Below are positions 45,001 through 60,000 of a DNA stretch of 64,000 nucleotides, piece after piece. The translations under genes and the position numbers were made by a program. The DNA is taken from positions 4,856,690 through 4,920,689 of the forward strand of contig OZ024855.1 of the NCBI GenBank assembly GCA_964017155.1. The letters are read 5' to 3'. The notes under the pieces were generated by a model. The model searched no databases. It was not told where the DNA came from and saw nothing but the letters and a program-made list of their open reading frames with translations. How positions within the stretch are numbered: position 1 is the stretch's first letter; each line of letters begins with the position of its first letter. Source of the DNA: Oasisia sp. SBJ-2009 (Eukaryota > Annelida > Polychaeta > Sabellida > Siboglinidae).

Positions 45001-48000
45001 ACAAAGGCGGTCGCGTTGCAACGATATCATTCCGTTTCATTAACTCTAGATCGAACACATTTTATAATGCCTATAATTGCTTTCGTTATATCTTCGTATT
45101 ACAATGTATATTGAAATATCAAGTGATCAATGTGAGAGCTTCGTTTCCAAAAATGCAACTGTCACAATTAAATATTTCATGACAATTTTTTAGCAACAAC
45201 ATCAGTACAGGAGAAAACCACTGGGTCAACAGAAACGGTTACGTCGACGGAATCTACCGGAACGACTGAAACCGGCATTACGAAAGAAACTACCGCATCC
45301 ATCGAAACAACGAGCGAAGGTACGAGACATATATTGTTTTATACTATTCATATTCTCTACACAAAAGGAATTTCTATGCAAGTGTTCTGATATATGAATA
45401 TATAATTAACAAACACATTGAGAGGCAAAACAACAAATGTTATATCTCTATCGATTTTGAATTTAAACATTAATTTATATACCCTCGAACAAATATCTAC
45501 ACACGTACCATCTAATTGCACAAATTTGTTGTAGCAACCGCCACTTCCCCGGCTCAAACAACGGAGTCGACCGAAACGGTGTCGTCAACGGGATCCGCAG
45601 GTACAACAGGACCAAGTACCAGTGTAGAAACGACATCCGTGGAATCAACAAGTGAAGGTACTTTAATATTTAATATTTTTAATCATAATTGCATATTGTT
45701 TACTAATTTTGGTGTGTATTATTGCTTTGTTCAATTCAAATGACTCACAAATGCGCTCTCATTGCAACGATATGATTCTGTTTTATTAATTCTAGATCAA
45801 ACTCATTTTATAATGCCAATAAATGATTTCGTAATATATTCGTATTACAACGTATCGTTGAAATATCAAGTGATCAATGTACATCAGTACAGGAGAAAAC
45901 CACTGGGTCAACAGAAACGGTTGCGTCGACGGAGTCTACCGGAACGACTGAAACCGGCTTTACGAAAGAAACTACCGGATCCATCGAAACAACGAGCGAA
46001 GGTACGAGACATATATTGTTTTATACAATTCATATTCTCTCCACAAAAGGAATTTCTATGCATGTGTTCTGATATATGAATATATAATTAGCAAACACTT
46101 TGAGAGGCAAAACAACAAATGTTACATCACTAGCGATTTTGAATTTAAACATTAATCTATACACACTCAAACAAACATCTACCCACGTATCATCTAATTG
46201 CACTAATTTGTTGTAGCAACCGCCACTTCCCCGGCTCAAACAACGGAGTCGACCGAAACGGTGTCGTCAACGGGATCCGCAGGTACAACAGAACCAAGTA
46301 CCAGTGTAGAAACGACATCCCTGGAATCAACAAGTGAAGGTACTTTTATATTTTATATTTTCAATCATAGCTGCATATTGTTTACTAATTTTGATGTGTA
46401 CTATTGCTTTATTCAATTCTAATGACTCACAAAGGCGGTCGCGTTGCAACGATATGATTCCGTTTCATTAACTCTAGATCGAACACATTTTATAATGGCT
46501 ATAATTGCTTTCGTTATATCTTCGTATTACAATGTATATTGAAATATCAAGTGATCAATGTGAGAGCTTCGTTTTGAAAAATGCAACTGGCACAATTAAA
46601 TATTTCATGACAATTTTTTAGCAACAACATCAGTACAGGAGAAAACCACTGGGTCAACAGAAACGGTTACGTCGACGGAATCTACCGGAACGACTGAAAC
46701 CGGCATTACGAAAGAAACTACCGCATCCATCGAAACAACGAGCGAAGGTACGAGACATATATTGTTTTATACTATTCATATTCTCTACACAAAAGGAATT
46801 TCTATGCAAGTGTTCTGATATATGAATATATAATTAGCAAACACATTGAGAGGCAAAAAAACAAATGTTATATCTCTATCGATTTTGAATTTAAACATTA
46901 ATCTATATACCCTCGAACAAACATCTACCCACGTATCATCTAATTGCACAAATTTGTTGTAGCAACCGCCACTTCCCCGGCTCAAACAACGGAGTCGACC
47001 GAAACGGTGTCGTCAACGGGATCCGCAGGTACAACAGAACCAAGTACCAGTGTAGAAACGACATCCGTGGAATCAACAAGTGAAGGTACTTTAATATTTA
47101 ATATTGTTAATCATAATTGCATATTGTTTACACATTTTGGTGTGTATTATTTCTTTGTTCAATTATAATGACTCACAAAGGCGCTCTCATTGCAACGATA
47201 TGATTTTGGTTCATTAATTCTAGATCAAACTCATTTTATAATGCCAATAAATTATTTCGTGATATCTTCGTATTACAACGTATAGTTGAAATATCAAGTG
47301 ATCAATGTGAGAGCTTCGTTTTGAAAAATGCAACTGGCACAATTAAATATTTCATGACAATTTTGTAGCAACAACATCAGTACAGGAGAAAACCACTGGG
47401 TCAACAGAAACGGTTACGTCGACGGAATCTACCGGAATGACTGAAACCGGCATTACGAAAGAAACTACCGCATCCATCGAAACAACGAGCGAAGGTACGA
47501 GACATATATTGTTTTATACAATTCATATTCTCTACACAAAAGGAATTTCGATGCATTTGTTCTGATATATGAATATATAATTAGCAAACACATTGAGAGG
47601 CAAAAAAACAAATGTTATATCACTAGCGATTTTGAATTTAAACATTAATCTATATACACTCAAACAAACATCTACACACGTATCATCTAATTGCACAAAT
47701 TTGTTGTAGCAACTGCCACTTCCCCGTCTCAAACAACGGAGTCGACCGAAACGGTGTCGTCAACGGGATCCGCAGGTACAACAGAACCAAGTACCAGTGT
47801 AGAAACGACATCCGTGGAATCAACAAGTGAAGGTACTTTAATATTTAATATTGTTAATCATAATTGCATATTGTTTACTAATTTGTGTGTGTATTATTGC
47901 TTTGTTCAATTCAAATGACTCACAAATGCGCTCTTATTGCAAAGATATGATTCTGTTTTATTAATTCTAGATCGAACTCATCTTATAATGCCAATACATT

Positions 48001-51000
48001 ATTTCGTAATATATTCGTATTACAATGTATATTTGAAATATCAAGTGGTCAATATGAGAGCTTCGTTTTGAAAAATGCAACTGGCACAATTAAATATTTC
48101 ATGACAATTTTTTAGCAACAACATCAGTACAGGAGAAAACCACTGGGTCAACAGAAACGGTTACGTCGACGGAATCTACCGGAACGACTGAAACCGGCAT
48201 TACGAAAGAAACTACCGCATCCATCGAAACAACGAGCGAAGGTACGAGACATATATTGTTTTATACTATTCATATTCTCTACACAAAAGGAATTTCTATG
48301 CAAGTGTTCTGATATATGAATATATAATTAGCAAACACATTGAGAGGCAAAAAAACAAATGTTATATCTCTATCGATTTTGAATTTAAACATTAATCTAT
48401 ATACCCTCGAACAAACATCTACCCACGTATCATCTAATTGCACAAATGTGTTGTAGCAACCGCCACTTCCACGGCTCAAACAACGGAGTCGACCGAAGCG
48501 GTGTCGTCAACGGGATCCGCAGGTACAACAGAACCAAGTACCAGTGTAGAAACGACATCCGTGGAATCAACAAGTGAAGGTACTTTAATATTTAATATTG
48601 TTAATCATAATTGCATATTGTTTACACATTTTGGTGTGTATTATTTCTTTGTTCAATTATAATGACTCACAAAGGCGCTCTCATTTCAACGATATGATTT
48701 TGGTTCATTAATTCTAGATCAAACTCATTTTATAATGCCAATAAATTATTTCGTGATATCTTCGTATCACAACGTATAGTTGAAATATCAAGTGATCAAC
48801 GTGAGAGCTTCGTTTTGAAAAATGCAACTGGCACAATTAAATATTTCATGACAATTTTGTAGCAACAACATCAGTACAGGAGAAAACCACTGGGTCAACA
48901 GAAACGGTTGCGTCGACGGAATCTACCGGAACGACTGAAACCGGTATTACGAAAGAAACTACCGCATCCATCGAAACAACGAGCGAAGGTACGAGACATA
49001 TATTGTTTTATACTATTCTTATTCTCTACACAAAAGGAATTTCTATGCAAGTGTTCTGATATATGAATATATAATTAGCAAACACATTGAGAGGCAAAAA
49101 AACAAATGTTATATCTCTATCGATTTTGAATTTAAACATTAATTTTATATACCCTCGAACAAATATCTACACACGTACCATCTAATTGCACAAATTTGTT
49201 GTAGCAACCGCCACTTCCCCGGCTCAAACAACGGAGTCGACCGAAACGGTGTCGTCAACGGGATCCGCAGGTACAACAGAACCAAGTACCAGTGTAGAAA
49301 CGACATCCGTGGAATCAACAAGTGAAGGTACTTTAATATTTAATATTGTTAATCATAATTGCATATTGTTTACTAATTTTGGTGTGTAGTATTGCTTTGT
49401 TCAATTCAAATGACTCACAAATGCGCTCTCATTGCAAAGATATGATTCTGTTTTATTAATTCTAGATCAAACTTATTTTATAATGCCAATAAATTATTTC
49501 GTAATATATTCGTATTACAATGTATAGTTGAAATATCAAGTGGTCAATATGAGAGCTTCGTTTTGAAAAACGCAACTGGCACAATTAAATATTTCATGAC
49601 AATTTTGTAGCTACACCATCAGTACAGGAGAAAACCACTGGGTCAACAGAAACGGTTACGTCGACGGAATCTACCGGAACGACTGAAACCGGCATTACGA
49701 AAGAAACTACCGCATCCATCGAAACAACGAGCGAAGGTACGAGACATATATTGTTTTATACTATTCATATTCTCTACACAAAAGGAATTTCTATGCAAGT
49801 GTTCTGATATATGAATATATAATTAGCAAACACATTGAGAGGCAAAAAAACAAATGTTATATCTCTATCGATTTTGAATTTAAACATTAATCTATATACC
49901 CTCGAACAAATATCTACACACGTACCATCTAATTGCACAAATTTGTTGTAGCAACCGCCACTTCCCCGGCTCAAACAACAGAGTCGACCGAAACGGTGTC
50001 GTCAACGGGATCCGCAGGTACAACAGAACCAAGTACCAGTGTAGAAACGACATCCGTGGAATCAACAAGTCAAGGTACTTTAATATTTAATTTTGTTAAT
50101 CATAATTGCATATTGTTTACTAATTTTGGTGTGTATTATTGCTTTGTTCAATTCAAATGACTCACAAATGCGCTCTCATTGCAACGATATGATTCTGTTT
50201 TATTAATTCTAGATCAAACTCATTTTGTAATGCCAATAAATGATTTCGTAATATATTCGTATTACAATGTATCGTTGAAATACCAAGTGATCAATGTGAG
50301 AGTTTCGTTTTGAAAAATGCAACTGGCACAATTAAATATTTCATGACAATTTTGTAGCAACAACATCAGTACAGGAGAAAACCACTGGGTCAACAGAAAC
50401 GGTTACGTCGACGGAGTCTACCGGAACGACTGAAACCGGCATTACGAAAGAAACTACCGCATCCATCAAAACAACGAGCGAAGGTACGAGACATATATTG
50501 TTTTATACAATTCATATTCTCTACACAAAAGGAATTTCGATGCATTTGTTCTGATATATGAATATATAATTAGCAAACACATTGAGAGGCAAAAAAACAA
50601 ATGTTATATCACTAGCGATTTTGAATTTAAACATTAATCTATATACACTCAAACAAACATCTACACACGTATCATCTAATTGCACAAATTTGTTGTAGCA
50701 ACTGCCACTTCCCCGTCTCAAACAACGGAGTCGACCGAAACGGTGTCGTCAACGGGATCCGCAGGTACAACAGAACCAAGTACCAGTGTAGAAACGACAT
50801 CCGTGGAATCAACAAGTGAAGGTACTTTAATATTTAATATTGTTAATCATAATTGCATATTGTTTACTAATTTTTGTGTGTATTATTGCTTTGTTCAATT
50901 CAAATGACTCACAAATGCGCTCTCATTGCAAAGATATGATTCTGTTTTATTAATTCTAGATCGAAATCATCTTATAATGCCAATAAATTATTTCGTAATA

Positions 51001-54000
51001 TATTCGTATTACAATGTATGTTTGAAATATCAAGTGGTCAATATGAGAGCTTCGTTTTGAAAAATGCAACTGGCACAATTAAATATTTCATGACAATTTT
51101 TTAGCAACAACATCAGTACAGGAGAAAACCACTGGGTCAACAGAAACGGTTACGTCGACGGAATCTACCGGAACGACTGAAACCGGCATTACGAAAGAAA
51201 CTACCGCATCCATCGAAACAACGAGCGAAGGTACGAGACATATATTGTTTTATACTATTCATATTCTCTACACAAAAGGAATTTCTATGCAAGTGTTCTG
51301 ATATATGAATATATAATTAGCAAACACATTGAGAGGCAAAAAAACAAATGTTATATCTCTATCGATTTTGAATTTAAACATTAATCTATATACCCTCGAA
51401 CAAATATCTACACACGTACCATCTAATTGCACAAATTTGTTGTAGCAACCGCCACTTCCCCGGCTCAAACAACGGAGTCGACCGAAACGGTGTCGTCAAC
51501 GGGATCCGCAGGTACAACAAAACCAAGTACCAGTGTAGAAACGACATCCGTGGAATCAACAAGTGAAGGTACTTTTATATTTAATATTTTCAATCATGGC
51601 TGCATATTGTTTACTAATTTTGATGTGTACTATTGCTTTATTCAATTATAATGACTCACAAAGGCGGTCGCGTTGCAACGATATCATTCCGTTTCATTAA
51701 CTCTAGATCGAACACATTTTATGATGCCTATAATTGCTTTCGTTATATCTTCGTATTACAATGTATATTGAAATATCAAGTGATCAATGTGAGAGCTTCG
51801 TTTTCAAAAATGCAACTGGCACAATTAAATATTTCATGACAATTTTGTAGCAACAACATCAGTACAGGAGAAAACCACTGGGTCAACAGAAACGGTTACG
51901 TCGACGGAGTCTACCGGAACGACTGAAACCGGCATTACGAAAGAAACTACCGCATCCATCGAAACAACGAGCGAAGGTACGAGACATATATTGTTTTATA
52001 CAATTCATATTCTCTACACAAAAGGAATTTCGATGCATTTGTTCTGATATATGAATATATAATTAGCAAACACATTGAGAGGCAAAAAAACAAATGTTAT
52101 ATCACTAGCGATTTTGAATTTAAACATTAATCTATATACACTCAAACAAACATCTACACACGTATCATCTAATTGCACAAATTTGTTGTAGCAACCGCCA
52201 CTTCCCCGGCTCAAACAACGGAGTCGACCGAAACGGTGTCGTCAACGGGATCCGCAGGTACAACAGAACCAAGTACCAGTGTAGAAACGACATCCGTGGA
52301 ATCAACAAGTGAAGGTACTTTTATATTTAATATTTTCAATCATGGCTGCATATTGTTTACTAATTTTGATGTGTACTATTGCTTTATTCAATTATAATGA
52401 CTCACAAAGGCGGTCGCGTTGCAACGATATCATTCCGTTTCATTAACTCTAGATCGAACACATTTTATGATGCCTATAATTGCTTTCGTTATATCTTCGT
52501 ATTACAATGTATATTGAAATATCAAGTGATCAATGTGAGAGCTTCGTTTTCAAAAATGCAACTGGCACAATTAAATATTTCATGACAATTTTTTAGCAAC
52601 AACATCAGTACAGGAGAAAACCACTGGGTCAACAGTAACGGTTACGTCGACGGAATCTACCGGAACGACTGAAACCGGCATTACGAAAGAAACTACCGCA
52701 TCCATCGAAACAACGAGCGAAGGTACGAGACATATATTGTTTTATACTATTCATATTCTCTACACAAAAGGAATTTCTATGCAAGTGTTCTGATATATGA
52801 ATATATAATTACCAAACACATTGAGAGGCAAAAAAACAAATGTTATATCTCTATCGATTTTGAATTTAAACATTAATTTATATACCCCCGAACAAATATC
52901 TACACACGTACCATCTAATTGCACAAATTTGTTGTAGCAACCGCCACTTCCCCGGCTCAAACAACGGAGTCGACCGAAACGGTGTTGTCAACGGGATCCG
53001 CAGGTACAACAGAACCAAGTACCAGTGTAGAAACGACATCCGTGGAATCAACAAGTGAAGGTACTTTAATATTTAATATTGTTAATCATAATTGCATATT
53101 GTTTACTAATTTTGGTGTGTATTATTGCTTTGTTCAATTCAAATGACTCACAAATGCGCTCTCATTGCAACGATATGATTCTGTTTTATTAATTCTAGAT
53201 CAAACTCATTTTATAATGCCAATAAATGATTTCGTAATATATTCGTATTACAATGTATCGTTGAAATATCAAGTGATCAATGTGAGAGCTTCGTTTTCAA
53301 AAATGCAACTGGCACAATTCAATATTTCATGACAATTTTGTAGCAACAACATCAGTACAGGAGAAAACCACTGGGTCAACAGAAACGGTTACGTCGACGG
53401 AGTCTACCGGAACGACTGAAACCGGCATTACGAAAGAAACTACCGGATCCATCGAAACAACGAGCGAAGGTACGAGACATATATTGTTTTATACAATTCA
53501 TATTCTCTACACAAAAGGAATTTCTATGCATGTGTTCTGATATATGAATATATAATTAGCAAACACTTTGAGAGGCAAAACAACAAATGTTACATCACTA
53601 GCGATTTTGAATTTAAACATTAATCTATATACACTCAAACAAACATCTACCCACGTATCATCTAATTGCATTAATTTGTTGTAGCAACCGCCACTTTCCC
53701 GGCTCAAACAACGGAGTCGACCGAAACGGTGTCGTCAACGGGATCCGCAGGTACAACAGAACCAAGTACCAGTGTCGAAACGACATCCGTGGAATCAACA
53801 AGTGAAGGTACTTTTATATTTAATATTTTCAATCATAGCTGCATATTGTTTACTAATTTAGATGTGTACTATTGCTTTATTCAATTCTAATGACTCACAA
53901 AGGCGTTCGCGTTGCAACGATATGATTCCGTTTCATTAACTCTAGATCGAACACATTTTATAATGCCTATAATTGCTTTCGTTATATCTTCGTATTACAA

Positions 54001-57000
54001 TGTATATTGAAATATCAAGTGATCAATGCGAGAGCTTCGTTTTCAAAAATGCAACTGGCACAATTAAATATTTCATGACAATTTTTTAGCAACAACATCA
54101 GCACAGGAGAAAACCACTGGGTCAACAGAAACGGTTACGTCGACGGAGTCTACCGGAACGACTGAAACCGGCATTACGAAAGAAACTACCGCATCCATCG
54201 AAACAACGAGCGAAGGTACGAGACATATATTGTTTTATACAATTCATATTCTCTACACAAAAGGAATTTCGATGCATTTGTTCTGATATATGAATATATA
54301 ATTAGCAAACACATTGAGAGGCAAAAAAACAAATGTTATATCACTAGCGATTTTGAATTTAAACATTAATCTATATACACTCAAACAAACATCTACACAC
54401 GTATCATCTAATTGCACAAATTTGTTGTAGCAACTGCCACTTCCCCGTCTCAAACAACGGAGTCGACCGAAACGGTGTCGTCAACGGGATCCGCAGGTAC
54501 AACAGAACCAAGTACCAGTGTAGAAACGACATCCGTGGAATCAACAAGTGAAGGTACTTTAATATTTAATATTGTTAATCATAATTGCATATTGTTTACT
54601 AATTTTTGTGTGTATTATTGCTTTGTTCAATTCAAATGACTCACAAATGCGCTCTCATTGCAAAGATATGATTCTGTTTTATTAATTCTAGATCGAACTC
54701 ATCTTATAATGCCAATAAATTATTTCGTAATATATTCGTTTTACAATGTATATTTGAAATATCAAGTGATCAATATGAGAGCTTCGTTTTGAAAAATGCA
54801 ACTGGCACAATTAAATATTTCATGACAATTTTTTAGCAACAACATCAGTACAGGAGAAAACCAATGGGTCAACAGAAACGGTTACGTCGACGGAATCTAC
54901 CGGAACGACTGAAACCGGCATTACGAAAGAAACTACCGCATCCATCGAAACAACGAGCGAAGGTACGAGACATATATTGTTTTATACTATTCATATTCTC
55001 TACACAAAAGGAATTTCTATGCAAGTGTTCTGATATATGAATATATAATTAGCAAACACATTGAGAGGCAAAAAAACAAATGTTATATCTCTATCGATTT
55101 TGAATTTAAACATTAATCTATATACCCTCGAACAAATATCTACACACGTACCATCTAATTGCACAAATTTGTTGTAGCAACCGCCACTTCCCCGGCTCAA
55201 ACAACGGAGTCGACCGAAACGGTGTCGTCAACGGGATCCGCAGGTACAACAGAACCAAGTACCAGTGTAGAAACGACATCCGTGGAATCAACAAGTGAAG
55301 GTACTTTAATATTTAATATTGTTAATCATAATTGCATTTTGTTTACTAATTTTGGTGTGTATTATTGCTTTGTTCAATTCAAATGACTCACAAATGCGCT
55401 CTCATTGCAACGATATGATTCTGTTTTATTAATTCTAGATCAAACTCATTTTATAATGCCAATAAATGATTTCGTAATATATTCGTATTACAATGTATCG
55501 TTGCAATACCAAGTGATCAATGTGAGAGTTTCGTTTTGAAAAATGCAACTGGCACAATTAAATATTTCATGACAATTTTGTAGCTACACCATCAGTACAG
55601 GAGAAAACCACTGGGTCAACAGAAACGGTTACGTCGACGGAATCTACCGGAACGACTGAAACCGGCATTACGAAAGAAATTACCGCATCCATCGAAACAA
55701 CGAGCGAAGGTACGAGACATATATTGTTTTATACTATTCATATTCTCTACACAAAAGGAATTTCTATGCAAGTGTTCTGATATATGAATATATAATTAGC
55801 AAACACATTGAGAGGCAAAAAAACAAATGTTATATCTCTATCGATTTTGAATTTAAACATTAATCTATATACCCTCGAACAAATATCTACACACGTACCA
55901 TCTAATTGCACAAATTTGTTGTAGCAACCGCCACTTCCCCGGCTCAAACAACGGAGTCGACCGAAACGGTGTCGTCAACGGGATCCGCAGGTACAACAGA
56001 ACCAAGTACCAGTGTAGAAACGACATCCGTGGAATCAACAAGTGAAGGTACTTTAATATTTAATATTGTTAATCATAATTGCATTTTGTTTACTAATTTT
56101 GGTGTGTATTATTGCTTTGTTCAATTCAAATGACTCACAAATGCGCTCTCATTGCAACGATATGATTCTGTTTTATTAATTCTAGATCAAACTCATTTTA
56201 TAATGCCAATAAATGATTTCGTAATATATTCGTATTACAATGTATCGTTGAAATACCAAGTGATCAATGTGAGAGTTTCGTTTTGAAAAATGCAACTGGC
56301 ACAATTAAATATTTCATGACAATTTTGTAGCTACACCATCAGTACAGGAGAAAACCACTGGGTCAACAGAAACGGTTACGTCGACGGAATCTACCGGAAC
56401 GACTGAAACCGGCATTACGAAAGAAACTACCGCATCCATCGAAACAACGAGCGAAGGTACGAGACATATATTGTTTTATACTATTCATATTCTCTACACA
56501 AAAGGAATTTCTATGCAAGTGTTCTGATATATGAATATATAATTAGCAAACACATTGAGAGGCAAAAAAAACAAATGTTATATCTCTATCGATTTTGAAT
56601 TTAAACATTAATTTATATACCCCCGAACAAATATCTACACACGTACCATCTAATTGCACAAATTTGTTGTAGCAACCGCCACTTCCCCGGCTCAAACAAC
56701 GGAGTCGACCGAAACGGTGTTGTCAACGGGATCCGCAGGTACAACAGAACCAAGTACCAGTGTAGAAACGACATCCGTGGAATCAACAAGTGAAGGTACT
56801 TTAATATTTAATATTGTTAATCATAATTGCATATTGTTTACTAATTTTGGTGTGTATTATTGCTTTGTTCAATTCAAATGACTCACAAATGCGCTCTCAT
56901 TGCAACGATATGATTCTGTTTTATTAATTCTAGATCAAACTCATTTTATAATGCCAATAAATGATTTCGTAATATATTCGTATTACAATGTATCGTTGAA

Positions 57001-60000
57001 ATATCAAGTGATCAATGTGAGAGCTTCGTTTTGAAAAATGCAACTGGCACAATTCAATATTTCATGACAATTTTGTAGCAACAACATCAGTACAGGAGAA
57101 ACCCACTGGGTCAACAGAAACGGTTACGTCGACGGAATCTACCGGAACGACTGAAACCGGCATTACGAAAGAAACTACCGCATCCATCGAAACAACGAGC
57201 GAAGGTACGAGACATATATTGTTTTATACTATTCATATTCTCTACACAAAAGGAATTTCTATGCAAGTGTTCTGATATATGAATATATAATTAGCAAACA
57301 CATTGAGAGGCAAAAAAACAAATGTTATATCTCTATCGATTTTGAATTTAAACATTAATCTATATACCCTCGAACAAATATCTACACACGTACCATCTAA
57401 TTGCACAAATTTGTTGTAGCAACCGCCACTTCCCCGGCTCAAACAACGGAGTCGACCGAAACGGTGTCGTCAACGGGATCCGCAGGTACAACAGAACCAA
57501 GTACCAGTGTAGAAACGACATCCGTGGAATCAACAAGTGAAGGTACTTTAATATTTAATATTGTTAATCATAATTGCATTTTGTTTACTAATTTTGGTGT
57601 GTATTATTGCTTTGTTCAATTCAAATGACTCACAAATGCGCTCTCATTGCAACGATATGATTCTGTTTTATTAATTCTAGATCAAACTCATTTTATAATG
57701 CCAATAAATGATTTCGTAATATATTCGTATTACAATGTATCGTTGAAATACCAAGTGATCAATGTGAGAGTTTCGTTTTGAAAAATGCAACTGGCACAAT
57801 TAAATATTTCATGACAATTTTGTAGCTACACCATCAGTACAGGAGAAAACCACTGGGTCAACAGAAACGGTTACGTCGACGGAATCTACCGGAACGACTG
57901 AAACCGGCATTACGAAAGAAATTACCGCATCCATCGAAACAACGAGCGAAGGTACGAGACATATATTGTTTTATACTATTCATATTCTCTACACAAAAGG
58001 AATTTCTATGCAAGTGTTCTGATATATGAATATATAATTAGCAAACACATTGAGAGGCAAAAAAACAAATGTTATATCTCTATCGATTTTGAATTTAAAC
58101 ATTAATCTATATACCCTCGAACAAATATCTACACACGTACCATCTAATTGCACAAATTTGTTGTAGCAACCGCCACTTCCCCGGCTCAAACAACGGAGTC
58201 GACCGAAACGGTGTCGTCAACGGGATCCGCAGGTACAACAGAACCAAGTACCAGTGTAGAAACGACATCCGTGGAATCAACAAGTGAAGGTACTTTAATA
58301 TTTAATATTGTTAATCATAATTGCATTTTGTTTACTAATTTTGGTGTGTATTATTGCTTTGTTCAATTCAAATGACTCACAAATGCGCTCTCATTGCAAC
58401 GATATGATTCTGTTTTATTAATTCTAGATCAAACTCATTTTATAATGCCAATAAATGATTTCGTAATATATTCGTATTACAATGTATCGTTGAAATACCA
58501 AGTGATCAATGTGAGAGTTTCGTTTTGAAAAATGCAACTGGCACAATTAAATATTTCATGACAATTTTGTAGCTACACCATCAGTACAGGAGAAAACCAC
58601 TGGGTCAACAGAAACGGTTACGTCGACGGAATCTACCGGAACGACTGAAACCGGCATTACGAAAGAAACTACCGCATCCATCGAAACAACGAGCGAAGGT
58701 ACGAGACATATATTGTTTTATACTATTCATATTCTCTACACAAAAGGAATTTCTATGCAAGTGTTCTGATATATGAATATATAATTAGCAAACACATTGA
58801 GAGGCAAAAAAAACAAATGTTATATCTCTATCGATTTTGAATTTAAACATTAATTTATATACCCCCGAACAAATATCTACACACGTACCATCTAATTGCA
58901 CAAATTTGTTGTAGCAACCGCCACTTCCCCGGCTCAAACAACGGAGTCGACCGAAACGGTGTTGTCAACGGGATCCGCAGGTACAACAGAACCAAGTACC
59001 AGTGTAGAAACGACATCCGTGGAATCAACAAGTGAAGGTACTTTAATATTTAATATTGTTAATCATAATTGCATATTGTTTACTAATTTTGGTGTGTATT
59101 ATTGCTTTGTTCAATTCAAATGACTCACAAATGCGCTCTCATTGCAACGATATGATTCTGTTTTATTAATTCTAGATCAAACTCATTTTATAATGCCAAT
59201 AAATGATTTCGTAATATATTCGTATTACAATGTATCGTTGAAATATCAAGTGATCAATGTGAGAGCTTCGTTTTGAAAAATGCAACTGGCACAATTCAAT
59301 ATTTCATGACAATTTTGTAGCAACAACATCAGTACAGGAGAAACCCACTGGGTCAACAGAAACGGTTACGTCGACGGAGTCTACCGGAACGACTGAAACC
59401 GGCATTACGAAAGAAACTACCGGATCCATCGAAACAACGAGCGAAGGTACGAGACATATATTGTTTTATACAATTCATATTCTCTACACAAAAGGAATTT
59501 CTATGCAAGTGTTCTGATATATGAATATATAATTAGCAAACACATTGAGAGGCAAAAAAACAAATGTTATATCACTAGCGATTTTGAATTTAAACATTAA
59601 TCTATATACACTCAAACAAACATCTACACACGTATCATCTAATTGCACAAATTTGTTGTAGCAACCGCCACTTCCCCGGCTCAAACAACGGAGTCGACCG
59701 AAACGGTGTCGTCAACGGGATCCGCAGGTACAACAGAACCAAGTACCAGTGTAGAAACGACATCCGTGGAATCAACAAGTGAAGGTACTTTTATATTTAA
59801 TATTTTCAATCATAGCTGCATATTGTTTACTAATTTAGATGTGTACTATTGCTTTATTCAATTCTAATGACTCACAAAGGCGTTCGCGTTGCAACGATAT
59901 GATTCCGTTTCATTAACTCTAGATCGAACACATTTTATAATGCCTATAATTGCTTTCGTTATATCTTCGTATTACAATGTATATTGAAATATCAAGTGAT

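Larger units (their letters stand above)
54890..59373 (+). repeat. Tandem duplication of a 2242-base trimer (B48-B50 and B51-B53)
   Basis: Copies run about 54890-57131 and 57132-59373. Shared marks in order: GCATTTTG after the first two b exons, Ile33 in the second exon a, an extra A in the third a-b intron, Leu17 in the third b, and AAACCCACT (Pro9) at the start of the exon a that follows (B51 and B54). Because B51a and B54a share Pro9 but differ from Glu20 onward, the crossover fell inside exon a. Confidence 0.88.

Noticed and set aside
45762..46079. 105-codon + strand stretch across the B36 deletion
   Set aside because: It arises because the deletion fuses intron to exon in a different frame (Arg/Leu/Lys-rich). 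It does not match the mucin frame or any family I recognise.
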